Origin: Phycisphaerae bacterium
GTDB lineage: Bacteria > Planctomycetota > Phycisphaerae > Sedimentisphaerales > Anaerohalosphaeraceae
Length of the DNA: 44,017 nucleotides
Reading direction: 5' to 3'
Assembly: GCA_014859965.1 (NCBI GenBank)
Contig: JACZKQ010000073.1
Span: forward strand, 1 to 44,017
Within the stretch, counting starts at the first letter, position 1. Every line of letters starts with the position of its first letter. Positions 1 to 11,337 of this stretch are shown piece by piece. Made by a program: the position numbers and the translations under genes. The notes under the pieces are model-generated. The model worked only from the letters and a program-made list of their open reading frames with translations. It was not told the DNA's origin and made no database searches.

Positions 1-1727
<1,727 letters not shown>

Positions 1728-1798
1728 CTTGCATTATCTCCTTTTGATCAGTTAGCGAACCTCGGGGAAAGGTTGCCACCCTTACCGTGGCGGGCGGG

Positions 1799-1827
1799 AT
1801 TAGAGCATATTTGCCGGGGCATGTCAA
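1799..1827 (-). promoter_or_regulatory. sigma70-type promoter for carB
   Basis: Read on the minus strand, TTGACA (1827-1822) is followed after 17 bases by TCTAAT (1804-1799). Transcription would start near 1792, leaving a leader of about 65 nt before carB. I see no attenuator or PyrR-type hairpin in that leader. Confidence 0.6.
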
Positions 1828-1843
1828 CGTCAATTCGCGAAGG

Positions 1844-1865
1844 GCGGCATTCTTAAGGATGCCGC
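1844..1865 (-). terminator. Hairpin after the beta-propeller gene, possible terminator
   Basis: A perfect 7-bp inverted repeat (GCGGCAT / ATGCCGC, 8-base loop) begins 12 bases after the stop of the 1877-3160 gene. No T-run follows on the minus strand, so it may instead be an mRNA-stabilising end or a weak terminator. Confidence 0.3.
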
Positions 1866-1876
1866 AGGCCGACGCG

Positions 1877-3160
1877 TCAGGGTCGCTTCAGGTCGTAGCA
1901 AAACAAGGTGTCGTGATAGCGGAGATAGAGCCTCCCGTCGAGAATAACCGGGTGGGCCCACGCGTCCTTGACCTTCTTTTCGGTGAGCGAAAAGCGGCCT
2001 TTGATGTTAAGGGCGCCTTTTGCAGGTTCTATAAGGCCGACCTGGCCGCTCTCGTCGAGAATGTAGAGGCGGTTATCGGCGTACAAGGCGGTGCCGGTGG
2101 TGAAGTCCTTGAGTTCGGCGAGGGTTTCGCCCGTTGGCCAGTCGACGGCAAACCACCATTTGGGAGCATTATAGCCGGCTGCATACAGAACGTTGTCTAC
2201 GAGTAGAGAGCAGCCGGTGACGGTGTCGAGAGGGCATGTCCAGAGGTGCTGGGCGGTGAAGGCGTCGTCGGTGGGCGTGAGATTGTAGCGTCGGCCGAGT
2301 TCGGCGTAGGGAGTGACATAATATATTGCGCCGTCGTTGTATGCTGGAATGGAGATATTTGTGCCGAAGCGGTTCTTGAGGGGCACGGTCCATAAAAGTC
2401 GGCCGGTTTCGGCATCGACACCGAAGCCGAAAGAGGCGGAACAGTTGGAGATGACACGGCGGCCCGCGTGTTCGAAGAGGATGGGGGAACAGTGGGACGT
2501 CTTTTCTTCGGGCAGCGGCGGTGTGGTCCACAGGACGCGGCCGGTGTTCTTGTCGAGAGCGGCCATGAGGGCCTTTGGGCCGGCGGGGGTAACGATGAGA
2601 CGGGGTCCGTCGACGAGGAGGCATTCGCTGAGTGCCCAAGTGATGTTCTTGGCGTCGAAATGTTCGAGGATGTTGAGGGCCCAGAGTTCGCCGCCGGTAG
2701 CGGCGTCGAGACAGGCAACGCGGCCATGGGCGTTCATGTGGTAGACTTTGCCTTCAGAAAAGGTGCAGGTTGCGCGTGCGCCGGGGTAAGGGTTCTTCCA
2801 GGCGTTTCCGTTTTGGACTTGCCAGAGGGGCTTGCCGTTTGTGTCGAATGCAAAGATAACGAGCTTGCCGTCTGCGTCGCCGGTGATGTAGAGGCGGCTG
2901 TCGACAATGATGGGGGAGGACCAGCCGCGGCCGATGCCGTCAATTTTCCAAAGGAGCGGGGGGCCTTCGGCGGGCCAGGTCTGGAGGAGGCCGGTTTCGG
3001 TACTGACGGCGTCGCGCCTGGGGCCCCGCCATTGAGGCCAGCCGGATTCGGGCGAGGCAATGAGGCTTCCGCCGACAACGGGGGCCGCAATTATGCCGGC
3101 GGCAATAAGCATTAGTGAAAGTAACAGTTGGATGTTAAAGGATAGCTTGCGGGTTCTCAT
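1877..3160 (-). CDS. Secreted PQQ-like beta-propeller protein
   Basis: A 427-residue protein with a hydrophobic signal segment (about 9-28), then the planctomycete-typical motif WPQWRGPRRD (41-50). It continues with at least six beta-propeller blades carrying the PQQ-type signature, for example FDTNGKPLWQ, LDAATGGELWAL, LDKNTGRVLWTT and VDAETGRLLWTV. The family (PQQ-like/BamB-like repeats) usually scaffolds protein contacts, and only some members bind PQQ. No alcohol dehydrogenase active site was recognised, so an enzyme function is not claimed. Expected location is periplasmic or surface. Its ATG overlaps the stop of the upstream PspA gene (ATGA), so the two are probably translationally coupled and this is the last gene of the PspA/flotillin/AAA cassette. 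Its exact role is unknown. Confidence 0.88.
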   Translation of the reverse strand: MRTRKLSFNIQLLLSLMLIAAGIIAAPVVGGSLIASPESGWPQWRGPRRDAVSTETGLLQTWPAEGPPLLWKIDGIGRGWSSPIIVDSRLYITGDADGKLVIFAFDTNGKPLWQVQNGNAWKNPYPGARATCTFSEGKVYHMNAHGRVACLDAATGGELWALNILEHFDAKNITWALSECLLVDGPRLIVTPAGPKALMAALDKNTGRVLWTTPPLPEEKTSHCSPILFEHAGRRVISNCSASFGFGVDAETGRLLWTVPLKNRFGTNISIPAYNDGAIYYVTPYAELGRRYNLTPTDDAFTAQHLWTCPLDTVTGCSLLVDNVLYAAGYNAPKWWFAVDWPTGETLAELKDFTTGTALYADNRLYILDESGQVGLIEPAKGALNIKGRFSLTEKKVKDAWAHPVILDGRLYLRYHDTLFCYDLKRP

Positions 3161-3861
3161 GCGAGGGCCTCTCGGTCGGGGTTGTGGGATGATTCGTATC
3201 TTTCCTTCAGTTGGGCAAGGCGCAAATCAACCTCGGCGTCATGGAGTTTGCGGTCCAGGTCGCGGTCGTCGAGCGTCAGGTCCAGGCTGTGCAGGTGATT
3301 TCCGGCTTCGATCTCGGCTTCGGCGCGGTCGATGTTAATTTCCATGCGGGCGACCGTTTCAAGAATGTCGTCGCCGGGCGTCACATGGACGGTTCCTTTC
3401 GGGTTAATCGTTTTCTGCAGTTCAATGCGGCGGCACCGGGCGAGAATCTCCCTTTTTCGAGTTTTGACGTCTTTGAGGTTCTCCTGTAACTGTATGCGAA
3501 CGTGGCGGGCGTTCAGCCAGGCGGTGTGCGCGGCCTCCAGCGCGCCGCGCAGGCGGTGGTTGTTTTCCTCGGCGTCGACCAGGGCGGCAACGGCGCGGCG
3601 GGCGGTGTCCATGTCCTCGGCGCGGATGGCATTTTGGGCGCCGGTTTCAAGGCGCAGGGCTCGGCCGGCGGCCTCATCGATGCGTCGCTGGGCGCCTCGC
3701 GTGGCGGCCATGGCTTTGGCCTCGGCATTGGCGGCCTCTTCAACTTTCTGCGCCATCTCCTTTTCGAGCTGCGGCAGTATGTGTTCGGGCTTCTCGACGG
3801 CGTCGAGGAACGCCTCGATGCGCGCCTTGGTGATGCGTTTAAGTTCTGCGATCCGTCCCAT
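3157..3861 (-). CDS. PspA/IM30 family protein (third paralogue)
   Basis: A 234-residue, almost wholly helical protein with the PspA/IM30 layout: a short N-terminal amphipathic helix (MGRIAELKRITKARIEAFLDAVEKP, seen in residues 1-25), then long charged coiled-coil helices to about residue 150, a linker with TPGDD, and a C-terminal helix ending LHDAEVDLRLAQLKERY. PspA proteins bind stressed inner membrane and assemble into ESCRT-III-like polymers. Length fits the family (about 220-230). It lies 34 bases after the giant AAA+ ATPase gene and overlaps the beta-propeller gene by ATGA. The start at 3861 was chosen because it gives the canonical PspA N-terminus; its ribosome site is weak. It is clearly diverged from the two paralogues at 11992-13408. 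Confidence 0.88.
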   Translation of the reverse strand: MGRIAELKRITKARIEAFLDAVEKPEHILPQLEKEMAQKVEEAANAEAKAMAATRGAQRRIDEAAGRALRLETGAQNAIRAEDMDTARRAVAALVDAEENNHRLRGALEAAHTAWLNARHVRIQLQENLKDVKTRKREILARCRRIELQKTINPKGTVHVTPGDDILETVARMEINIDRAEAEIEAGNHLHSLDLTLDDRDLDRKLHDAEVDLRLAQLKERYESSHNPDREALA

Positions 3862-3895
3862 GGTATTAGGGCTGAGCCCTTACTCCGGAATTATT

Positions 3896-6800
3896 TCAGT
3901 TGTCTGGTCCGGTACGTTTGCGCGTCGGCTGCTGTTCGTCGCTATTCGGATCCGGCGGCTCGGCGGGTATGGGCTCGTACTTGTTGCGGAGGGCCTCAAT
4001 GAGTCTTGTGTAGCCGTCGACCATGCCCTGAAAACGTTTGACGAGGTGCTTGAGATAGGTCTTGCGGTCGGCGTCGCTACGGTGTACGGGGATAAGCCAT
4101 GTTTCCATCGTCCTGAATTGCTCTTCGAGGATGCCGACGAGCATTTGGGTGTTCTTGTTGTTGCGGCGGGCGTCCAGTGTTTGTTCTTGCTCTTGTGTGG
4201 CGGCGCGGCTGTCCTTGAGGGCGGCGATAACCTCGGCCAGGCGGTCAAGCACCTGGCGGCCGATGATCTCGACTGCGTCAGGTTCGGCGCTTCGGGCTTC
4301 TTGTTCGTTCCGGCGCTGAGCCGTCGCGATTCCGCCCGCGAGGACATCCTTGATACCGTCAAGGCCGGCGCTGAAGGCGTTGAGCTGGCCGATGATCCTG
4401 CCGACCTTGTCGTCGGAGTCGCCGCCAAGGAGGAGGTTGCGGGTGAATGTCTTCTTGATTTCGTTGAAGCGTTTGGCCTGCTCAGGGGTAAGTCGGCCGA
4501 TGAGTTCTCGGAACTTGAGCATGTTGGCTTCGGCGCCGGTGGTGAGGGTCTGGGCGTCCTGCTCGTAGCTGGAGGTGATGAGTGTCCAGAGTTCGTGATC
4601 GTTCATAACGGGCAGGACGCGGGCGGCGATTCGGTTCATGTTACGGTAGGAGCCTTGGAGCAAGAAGGGCGGCTCGGTGCGGTATGCGTCAGCCTGGCCG
4701 GCGGAGGCGATGTATTGCTGGTTGACCTTGAGGAGCACCTCGCGGACGACAAAGAGTTTTTTCATCGCGGCTACGTATTCATCGAGTTCGTCGGCGGAAT
4801 AGTTGCCTTCGAATTCGACGTCTTCCTGTCGGCCGGTTTCTGCGATCTTCATGACGGTCTGAACGTCGCGGCTGCTGCGGTTGGCAAGCGTCTGAAGGAT
4901 GGGGTTGGCGGTGAGGCAGTTTTCGACATAGCTTGAGACGAACTCGTCACGGTTGTCGCCCACGATGTCGCCGATGTTGTAGGTGTCGGCGCGGTTGCTG
5001 AGCATGTCGGGGATCTTGAATTTCTCGCCGCTTTCGGTGTAAGGGTTGCCGGCCATGACGACGCAGACGCGCTTGCCGCGGAGGTCGTAGGTGCGGGGCC
5101 GCCCGGCGAAGACGCCCTCGACGCGGCGCTGGGCGTCGCAGAGGGAGATGAACTTCTGAAGAAATTCAGGGTTGGTATGCTGGATATCGTCGACGTAGAT
5201 CATGGCGTTGTCGCCCATTTCAAAGGCGAGGTTAAGCTTATTCAGTTCCTCCCGGGCGGCGGCATTCGGCGCTGTGGCCGGGTCAATGGAGGTGACGTGG
5301 TTTCCGAGAGAGGGGCCGTTGATCTTCATGAAGGTCAGGCCGAGGCGATTGGCGATGTATTCCATGAGCGTGGTTTTGCCGTAGCCCGGGGGGCTGATCA
5401 GCAGCAGCAGGCCCTGTGTGTCGGTGCGCTTGGTTTCATCGGCCGAGCCGATCTGTTTGGCGAGGTTGTCACCGATGAGCGGCAGGAAGACCTTGTCGAT
5501 GAGGCGGTTGCGGACGAAGGTGGAGAGCACGCGGGGCTTGAACTCGTCAAGGCGGAGGCGGTCGGCGTATTGCTCGATGAGCGTTTGTTTGACGCGGCGG
5601 TATGCGAGGAAGCGGGGGACGACGTGCCGGGCGTGGCGGGTGAGGCGGGCCATGAAGTCGCAGTAGTTGAGGTCAATGCCGGCCTGGACGATTCGCGGGT
5701 GCGAGCCCACCATGTCGGTGAGTTGCTGTTCGATGGCTTTGTCGATGACCGGGCGGGATTTCGCCTGCTCGTCGAGCATAAGGACGGCGACTTCATCGGC
5801 GTATTCGATTTTCGAGCCGTCGGCGGCTTTGCGGAGGAAGGCGCGGGCCCAGTCGGTCATGAGGCGGTAACGACCGAGGGCGTCGCCTGTCAGGGCCGTG
5901 TCGATCGCGCCGAAATGCCGGACGAAACGGTGTTTTCGGATATGGTCATGGAGGGCCGTGCGGATGTCGGCTGCGATGCGGCTGACGATGAAGCCGGAGT
6001 CATTTTGACTGGCCAGTTCGTGGAAGAGGTATGTGGCGGCGGGGTCGATCCACGCGGGTTCAAATAGTTGAGTCGCGTTGACGAAAGCGGTGAGCATGTC
6101 GGTGAGTTGGCGGACGTAGGTGCTTTCGACAGCGCTATCGTCGAAGAGTTCGCGAATCCGGCCGGCGCCGGCGATGCGGGCGGCAATGCGTGTTTTGGCG
6201 TCGGCGTCGTCGGAGAGGCTCCAGAAGGCGGCGGCGAGAGCGCGGGCCTGCGTGGGATAGCGCAAGAGGCCGATTTCGGATTGCATTTGTACGAGGGCAT
6301 GGAGAATCGCAGCGGCGTCGTGGTCGTGGACGCCTTTGACGTAGCCTTCGTCGTATCGCGGGCCCATGAATACCTGAACCTGGCGAAGGACCTCTTTGAA
6401 TTCGGCGGCCGCCAAGGCGTGCTTATCGACGGACGCGTCGCCGAGCATGATGTAGGCGAGGTATTCGGCGCGATAGACGTCAGGGCTTTCTGACGGCAGT
6501 TCGAGGTCCCATGTGTCGCGGGCGGCGAGCATGGTTTCGTCGGTGATGGCCTCGAAGAAGCCTGTGCCGGTGAGATGGTAGAACATCTTGTCGTCGCGGC
6601 GGACGATTGTGCCTTCGAGGGGCTGACGGTTTACGCGGAAGCGGTGGCGGCCGAGGCGGATGATATCGTCGCCGTCGGAGAAGAGGGCCTGGCGGTCCTT
6701 GAGCTGGCGGACGGCGTCCTGGTGGAGGGTCTTGAGGCGCGTCTTGACGTCTTCGGCCTTCACGGAATCGCCGAGGGCCAGCAGTTGGTCGACGGTGTCG

Positions 6801-9229
6801 CGGATGCGCTGGACCATGAGATCGGAGGCGAAGTAGCCGTTGATCTCGTTAATATCCGTGAAGCTGCGGAGGCGGTTTTCGATGCCCTTGAGGACGCGCT
6901 GGCCGGCGGCCATGAGGGCGGAGGCCCGCTGGTTACGGCGCGTGACAAGCTGGACTTTGCGGCTTTCGAAGGCGTTGTAGAGTTCTTCGCGTTTTTCGGT
7001 GAGCCGGCCGATGAATGCGTCAAAATCGGCGAAGCGGCCCTCCAGCGTCTCCAGTTGAACGGTGACTTTGGTGAGATATTCGTCACATTTTTCCGGCGTG
7101 TCGCAGACGTCAAGGTAGTTTATGACGGACTGGTCGATGAGCTTGATCTGGGCAGCGAATTCGGCGCGGCCTTCGATGGCGCCGAGTTCATTAGTGCGGT
7201 TTTTGAGAGCACTGCGGACCTGGTTGAGTCGGGAATAGACCAGCGAGATATTGTCAACAACCGCAACAGTCTGGGTGGCGTCGTCGATCTTGAGATTGCT
7301 GACGATCTCGGTGAGCATCTCGAGTTGAATCGCCGTCTCGTCCACGTGCTGCGCGAGTTCTTTGGCTTCGGCGACCTTTTGTGTCTGATCGACCTGCGAG
7401 GCCTGTTCGTCGATGCGGTCTTTGTAGGGGGCGAGCGCCTCGGGATCGAGCAGAAATTCGATGCAGAGAGAACTGAGGCGGTCGGAGTGTTCGGCGACTT
7501 CGGTTTCGAGTTTTTCGATTGCGTCGAGGGCGGCATAGCGGAGGTCTTTGAGGGAGACAATGCGGCCGCGGAGGGCTCGCAGTTGGGCAAGGGGCCGGAC
7601 GTAGGCGTCTATGTTGTTCAGGGCCTCGTAATCGATGGCGGCGATACTCTCATGGACCTGGCGGGCGGCGGCTTCGATCTCACTGCGAGTATTGCGCCGG
7701 GTGCGGACGACTTTTTCAAATTCCTCGATCGCGGCGGCGGCGGCGGTGTGGATACCGGCCAGCGGTTCAGCAAGGTTGAAGGTGTCAACTTCCCCGAGCC
7801 AGAAATAACTGTCGCAGATGTCCTGGGCTTTGCGGGTGATGTCGACGTACAGGTTGGCGTAGGATTCATCCTTCGCCAGCAGGCTGAGCAGTTCGGTGCA
7901 TTCGGCCATGCAGCGGACGATAGGGGTGTTGCCGATCTTGTAGAGCGGGGCGTTTTTGTGGACCTCGATAGCGTGGTCGGGTCCGTAATAAGGAGTGCTC
8001 CAGATTTGCACGGCATGGTGCTTCTGGGGCTGATTGCCGGCTCGGAGGCATATGAGCGTGCCGTCCTCGAAGAGTGACCAGCCGTTGCACACCAGAGGCG
8101 TGCTCATTTGCTGTTCGATAAGATTATAGGGCAGCAGGACGTAGACGCCATTGGGGTGATTGTAGAACACGTAGAGGAAGTCTTCGCCGTTGGGGGAGGT
8201 CATGCGTTTTTCGAAGACCATCTCGGCCATGTTGGTTTCGAACTGTTTAATTTCGCCCGTTTGCAGATAATAGCCGCGGGGAAAGACAAGGCCCTGGCCT
8301 TCGGGCAGAAGGACGCAGGCATCTTTGATGGAGTCGATGCGGACCGCGCGTCGGGTCTTTTCGCTGTAAAGGATGTAGCGGAAAAGCTGCTCCTGGTAGG
8401 GGCGGATCTTGAGGACAATAATGTTGCCGACGATGGCGTAGTAGATTTCGGCGTCGTTGAGCGTCTGGTCGGGGTTGTCGACGGGTTCGTCGTAGATGCC
8501 CTGGCCGGTCTCGGTGTTGTCTTCGATTTTGATGGTGAGGTCGCCGCCGACGGTTTCAACGAAGATACGCTCTTCGATGGAGACGTGGGGGTTGAGGCCG
8601 TGGCGGTGCATGTCCTGGGTGGTGCGCTTCCACTCGAACTGGTGCTGGGCGGGATAGACGAATTCGTGGTCGCTTCGGTTATCGAGATAGCGGAGGCCGT
8701 CCCCGGTCATGAGCCATTTGAAGGTCTTGACGTCCGTGGTGCTCTTGCCTGTCTGGAAGACCATGAACAGGTGCGGGCCGATGATGGCGAACTTGGCGAA
8801 AGTCGTGTGGCGGTAGTACTTGAAGAGGTTCTTGAAGTCGGCGATAAAGCGTTCGTCTTCGATCAGATCGAGGGCGCATTCGACGAAAAGGCCGTCCTGA
8901 AGTCGGTAGACGGAGAAAACGTCGGCGAGGGTTGTTTCGGTGCGGAGGCCGACGAAGACGTTGTAGCCGAAAATAAAACGGTCGTCGACGGGAATCATGT
9001 CGCGGGGGACGCAGTTGTTCTGCGTCGTGACGCGCTCACCGGCGATGAGACGCGATTCGACCGCGCCGAAGACGTCCTTGCGGGCGGCGTTCAAGCGGGT
9101 CATGCGGTCGCGGAGCAGGCCGCCGTGGGTGTCGAGGCGTTTACGAATGACCTCATAGGCGCCGCCCTGAAGCGGGGTGTCCGGGGCGTTTTCGGTCTTG
9201 CCGTTGGCTGTTTTGCTGTTCTCCACCAT
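3896..9229 (-). CDS. Giant AAA+ ATPase with DUF3686-type N-terminus ('DNA repair ATPase')
   Basis: A 1777-residue protein of the DUF3686-containing family that databases name 'DNA repair ATPase'; that name rests on similarity, not on proof. The N-terminal ~480 residues are rich in beta strand. A long charged, coiled-coil-prone stretch follows (about 490-845), then a helical region (850-1250) and one AAA+ module. The Walker A is SPPGYGKTT (Lys1285), with Ser in place of the usual first Gly. The Walker B is MIYVDDIQ (Asp1347/Asp1348), and the sensor-1 Asn is in MAGNP (Asn1395), followed by a likely arginine-finger segment (DMLSNRADTYN). The C-terminal ~270 residues are helical and charged, ending in a polar tail. 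It sits between a flotillin and a PspA gene, so a membrane-associated remodelling or repair role is more likely here than DNA repair (inference). No signal peptide or membrane segment is seen. Confidence 0.85.
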   Translation of the reverse strand: MVENSKTANGKTENAPDTPLQGGAYEVIRKRLDTHGGLLRDRMTRLNAARKDVFGAVESRLIAGERVTTQNNCVPRDMIPVDDRFIFGYNVFVGLRTETTLADVFSVYRLQDGLFVECALDLIEDERFIADFKNLFKYYRHTTFAKFAIIGPHLFMVFQTGKSTTDVKTFKWLMTGDGLRYLDNRSDHEFVYPAQHQFEWKRTTQDMHRHGLNPHVSIEERIFVETVGGDLTIKIEDNTETGQGIYDEPVDNPDQTLNDAEIYYAIVGNIIVLKIRPYQEQLFRYILYSEKTRRAVRIDSIKDACVLLPEGQGLVFPRGYYLQTGEIKQFETNMAEMVFEKRMTSPNGEDFLYVFYNHPNGVYVLLPYNLIEQQMSTPLVCNGWSLFEDGTLICLRAGNQPQKHHAVQIWSTPYYGPDHAIEVHKNAPLYKIGNTPIVRCMAECTELLSLLAKDESYANLYVDITRKAQDICDSYFWLGEVDTFNLAEPLAGIHTAAAAAIEEFEKVVRTRRNTRSEIEAAARQVHESIAAIDYEALNNIDAYVRPLAQLRALRGRIVSLKDLRYAALDAIEKLETEVAEHSDRLSSLCIEFLLDPEALAPYKDRIDEQASQVDQTQKVAEAKELAQHVDETAIQLEMLTEIVSNLKIDDATQTVAVVDNISLVYSRLNQVRSALKNRTNELGAIEGRAEFAAQIKLIDQSVINYLDVCDTPEKCDEYLTKVTVQLETLEGRFADFDAFIGRLTEKREELYNAFESRKVQLVTRRNQRASALMAAGQRVLKGIENRLRSFTDINEINGYFASDLMVQRIRDTVDQLLALGDSVKAEDVKTRLKTLHQDAVRQLKDRQALFSDGDDIIRLGRHRFRVNRQPLEGTIVRRDDKMFYHLTGTGFFEAITDETMLAARDTWDLELPSESPDVYRAEYLAYIMLGDASVDKHALAAAEFKEVLRQVQVFMGPRYDEGYVKGVHDHDAAAILHALVQMQSEIGLLRYPTQARALAAAFWSLSDDADAKTRIAARIAGAGRIRELFDDSAVESTYVRQLTDMLTAFVNATQLFEPAWIDPAATYLFHELASQNDSGFIVSRIAADIRTALHDHIRKHRFVRHFGAIDTALTGDALGRYRLMTDWARAFLRKAADGSKIEYADEVAVLMLDEQAKSRPVIDKAIEQQLTDMVGSHPRIVQAGIDLNYCDFMARLTRHARHVVPRFLAYRRVKQTLIEQYADRLRLDEFKPRVLSTFVRNRLIDKVFLPLIGDNLAKQIGSADETKRTDTQGLLLLISPPGYGKTTLMEYIANRLGLTFMKINGPSLGNHVTSIDPATAPNAAAREELNKLNLAFEMGDNAMIYVDDIQHTNPEFLQKFISLCDAQRRVEGVFAGRPRTYDLRGKRVCVVMAGNPYTESGEKFKIPDMLSNRADTYNIGDIVGDNRDEFVSSYVENCLTANPILQTLANRSSRDVQTVMKIAETGRQEDVEFEGNYSADELDEYVAAMKKLFVVREVLLKVNQQYIASAGQADAYRTEPPFLLQGSYRNMNRIAARVLPVMNDHELWTLITSSYEQDAQTLTTGAEANMLKFRELIGRLTPEQAKRFNEIKKTFTRNLLLGGDSDDKVGRIIGQLNAFSAGLDGIKDVLAGGIATAQRRNEQEARSAEPDAVEIIGRQVLDRLAEVIAALKDSRAATQEQEQTLDARRNNKNTQMLVGILEEQFRTMETWLIPVHRSDADRKTYLKHLVKRFQGMVDGYTRLIEALRNKYEPIPAEPPDPNSDEQQPTRKRTGPDN

Positions 9230-9339
9230 GGTCGGGCTTCTCTGTATTATACGGCTGGATGCCGCGGCGGCCGCGCGGGATCGCTCTGCAGTGGGCTTTG
9301 CGGTCGCGCGCGGCGCGGCTTTTCATCATCAATTTCAGA

Positions 9340-11334
9340 TTACTTTTCGGTAAGGAGCTTGTCGGCCTTCATGTCGGCGATGCCCAATTCCTTGGCCGCA
9401 TGAAGTATACGGCTCAAGGTGCCCTTTTGCTCGGTATCGGCATCAGCCATGAGCCGCATGACGAGGGCACTGACAGACAGGTTCTTGACATCCTCCGACG
9501 AAACACCGAACTGGGAGATGAACCGGCGGATGTTTTCACGATTCAGTTCGGCATCGCCGCCGAGCAGCGTGTCCTTGATGCCGGTGAGGGCGCTGCTGTT
9601 GTCGATCATACGGTCGACGGCCTTGCCGGTCGTGATGGAGTTGACCAGCCGGTTGAAGAAGTTGTTGTCGCCGCCCACGATGTCGATGCGGGCGCTCTTA
9701 AGAGCCTCGCCGACGATCTTCGCCTGTTCGGCCGCGATGTCCTTCTGTATGTTGATGCCCGCCAGTTCCACTTCCTTGTCCTTGTTAATGCGGATCTTGA
9801 ACTCCTCGTGCCCCTTGCCGACGGCGTCGAAGATCTTCATGGCCTCGGCCTTGTCGCGGATGCCGTCGGCCTCGGCATGGTATTTCAGTTCCATGACCTT
9901 GGCCTCAGCAGTGCCCTGTTTTTCGAGGGCGACGGCCTTGGCCTCCATGACTTCGGCTTCGGCGGTGCCTTCGACGGCGTGTTCCTTGACACCTGCTTCA
10001 GCGAGCGTCTTCTTGGCCTCTGCGTTTCGCCCGGCGGCCTCAAGGTTGGCCTGGGCCTCGATAATCTGCTGTTCGGCGTAAAATTCGGTCGCCTTCTTGG
10101 CGGCCTCGGCGGCCTTGATGTCCTTGACCAGGGCCTGCTCGGCCTGTTCTTCGGCTTCGGTGATGGCGACCTTCTTTTGACGGTCGGCCCCGGCGAATGC
10201 GCGGGTGTCCTTGATGCGTTCTTCTTCCAGGACGACGGTCTTCTCGACGGTCACGCGCTCGCGGATGACAGCCTGCAGTTCCTTCTTCTGGCCTTCGATG
10301 ACTTTGTCTTTTTCGACCTGGGCGACGGTGACCAGCCGCTCGCGCTCGGTGGCCTCCAGGCCGCGGTCCCGTTCCACCCGCTCGACCTCGACGGCCTCTG
10401 TGCGCTCCTTATTCTTGGCGGCGACGATGATCTGCCGCAGCTTGTTCTCTTCGGCCACTGCGACCTCCTCGTCGGCGGCGATGCGGGCCTTTTCAGATTT
10501 TTCTCGCTGCTCGGCCTGGACGCGCTTGGTCTCGGCCTCTTCTCGGGCCTGAACGCTGGCGACCTCCCGTTTCTGCTTGGCGTCGGCCTCGGCTAATTGA
10601 CGATTGAGTTCGAGAATCGCCTCCTGGGCCTCGACGTTCTGCTTCGTGATGGTCATGTCCTTTTCTCGCTCGCGGGCGTTGGCTAATTCGAACTGTATGG
10701 CCGTCAGGACGGTGATCTTCTTGATACCCTCGGCGTCCAGGATGTTGTCGGGGCTGAGGAGCTTTTTGTCAGTCTGCTCAAGGTAATCGATGGCGGCGTC
10801 TTCGAGGACATAGCCGTTAAGGTCCGTGCCGATGATGTGGAGAATTTCCTCCTTGAACTTGACGCGTTCGACGTACAACTCGGCGAAATCGAACTGCTTA
10901 CCGATAGTCTTCAATGCCTCGGAGAACTTGGCGTCGAAGAGTTCATAGAGCGCCCGCTCGTCGCTGGCCCGCACGCAGCCGAGAGCCTGGGCGACCTTCT
11001 TGACATCATCGGAGGTGTTATTGACGCGGACAAAGAAGGCCACCTTGATGTCCGCGCGGAGGTTGTCGCGACAAATCAGACCCTGAGAGCCGTGACGGTC
11101 GATTTCGATCCGCTTAACCGAGACATCCATGTACTCGACGCGATGCAGGACCGGCAGCACGATCTTGCCGGAGAAACTCACCTGCGTGCCTCCGAACCCG
11201 TTTCGGATAAGCGCCTGACCCTGGGCAACTTTGCGATAACACTTGACGATCATCGCAAAAAGGGCGAAGACAAGTATAATCGCGCCAATAAGCATGGCCA
11301 TGCCGAGTTCATTGAAAGGAACCGCTGCTAACAT
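9340..11334 (-). CDS. Flotillin-like SPFH/Band 7 protein (YqiK type)
   Basis: A 664-residue flotillin. One membrane segment lies at about 11-31, followed by an SPFH/Band 7 domain (about 34-210; KVAQGQALIRNGFGG is a typical YqiK-type entry). A very long Glu/Ala/Lys-rich coiled coil runs to about residue 560 with repeated AEA/KAEA motifs, and a C-terminal helical tail ends in KADKLLTEK. Flotillins form large oligomeric rings on the inner membrane and organise membrane microdomains. The gene starts 3 bases after the stop of the YqiJ/NfeD-like gene, with its ribosome site (GGAGGATTAAGAA) overlapping that stop, so the two are tightly coupled, as in yqiJ-yqiK of other bacteria. The ATPase gene follows 110 bases downstream. 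Confidence 0.93.
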   Translation of the reverse strand: MLAAVPFNELGMAMLIGAIILVFALFAMIVKCYRKVAQGQALIRNGFGGTQVSFSGKIVLPVLHRVEYMDVSVKRIEIDRHGSQGLICRDNLRADIKVAFFVRVNNTSDDVKKVAQALGCVRASDERALYELFDAKFSEALKTIGKQFDFAELYVERVKFKEEILHIIGTDLNGYVLEDAAIDYLEQTDKKLLSPDNILDAEGIKKITVLTAIQFELANAREREKDMTITKQNVEAQEAILELNRQLAEADAKQKREVASVQAREEAETKRVQAEQREKSEKARIAADEEVAVAEENKLRQIIVAAKNKERTEAVEVERVERDRGLEATERERLVTVAQVEKDKVIEGQKKELQAVIRERVTVEKTVVLEEERIKDTRAFAGADRQKKVAITEAEEQAEQALVKDIKAAEAAKKATEFYAEQQIIEAQANLEAAGRNAEAKKTLAEAGVKEHAVEGTAEAEVMEAKAVALEKQGTAEAKVMELKYHAEADGIRDKAEAMKIFDAVGKGHEEFKIRINKDKEVELAGINIQKDIAAEQAKIVGEALKSARIDIVGGDNNFFNRLVNSITTGKAVDRMIDNSSALTGIKDTLLGGDAELNRENIRRFISQFGVSSEDVKNLSVSALVMRLMADADTEQKGTLSRILHAAKELGIADMKADKLLTEK

Positions 11335-11337
11335 TTC

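Noticed and set aside
3332-4936. Long plus-strand open frame (534 codons) opposite the PspA3 and AAA+ genes
   Set aside because: It is antisense to two well-supported genes. Its sequence looks like complement-strand translation of GC-rich codons, with no domain or ribosome site. The same holds for frames at 6575-8077 and 8108-9403.
9258-9330. GC-rich palindromic run (GCCGCGGCGGCCGC) between the flotillin and AAA+ genes as an attachment site or repeat element
   Set aside because: It is a short simple GC-rich stretch with no second copy that I can see, and no integrase or mobile gene lies nearby.
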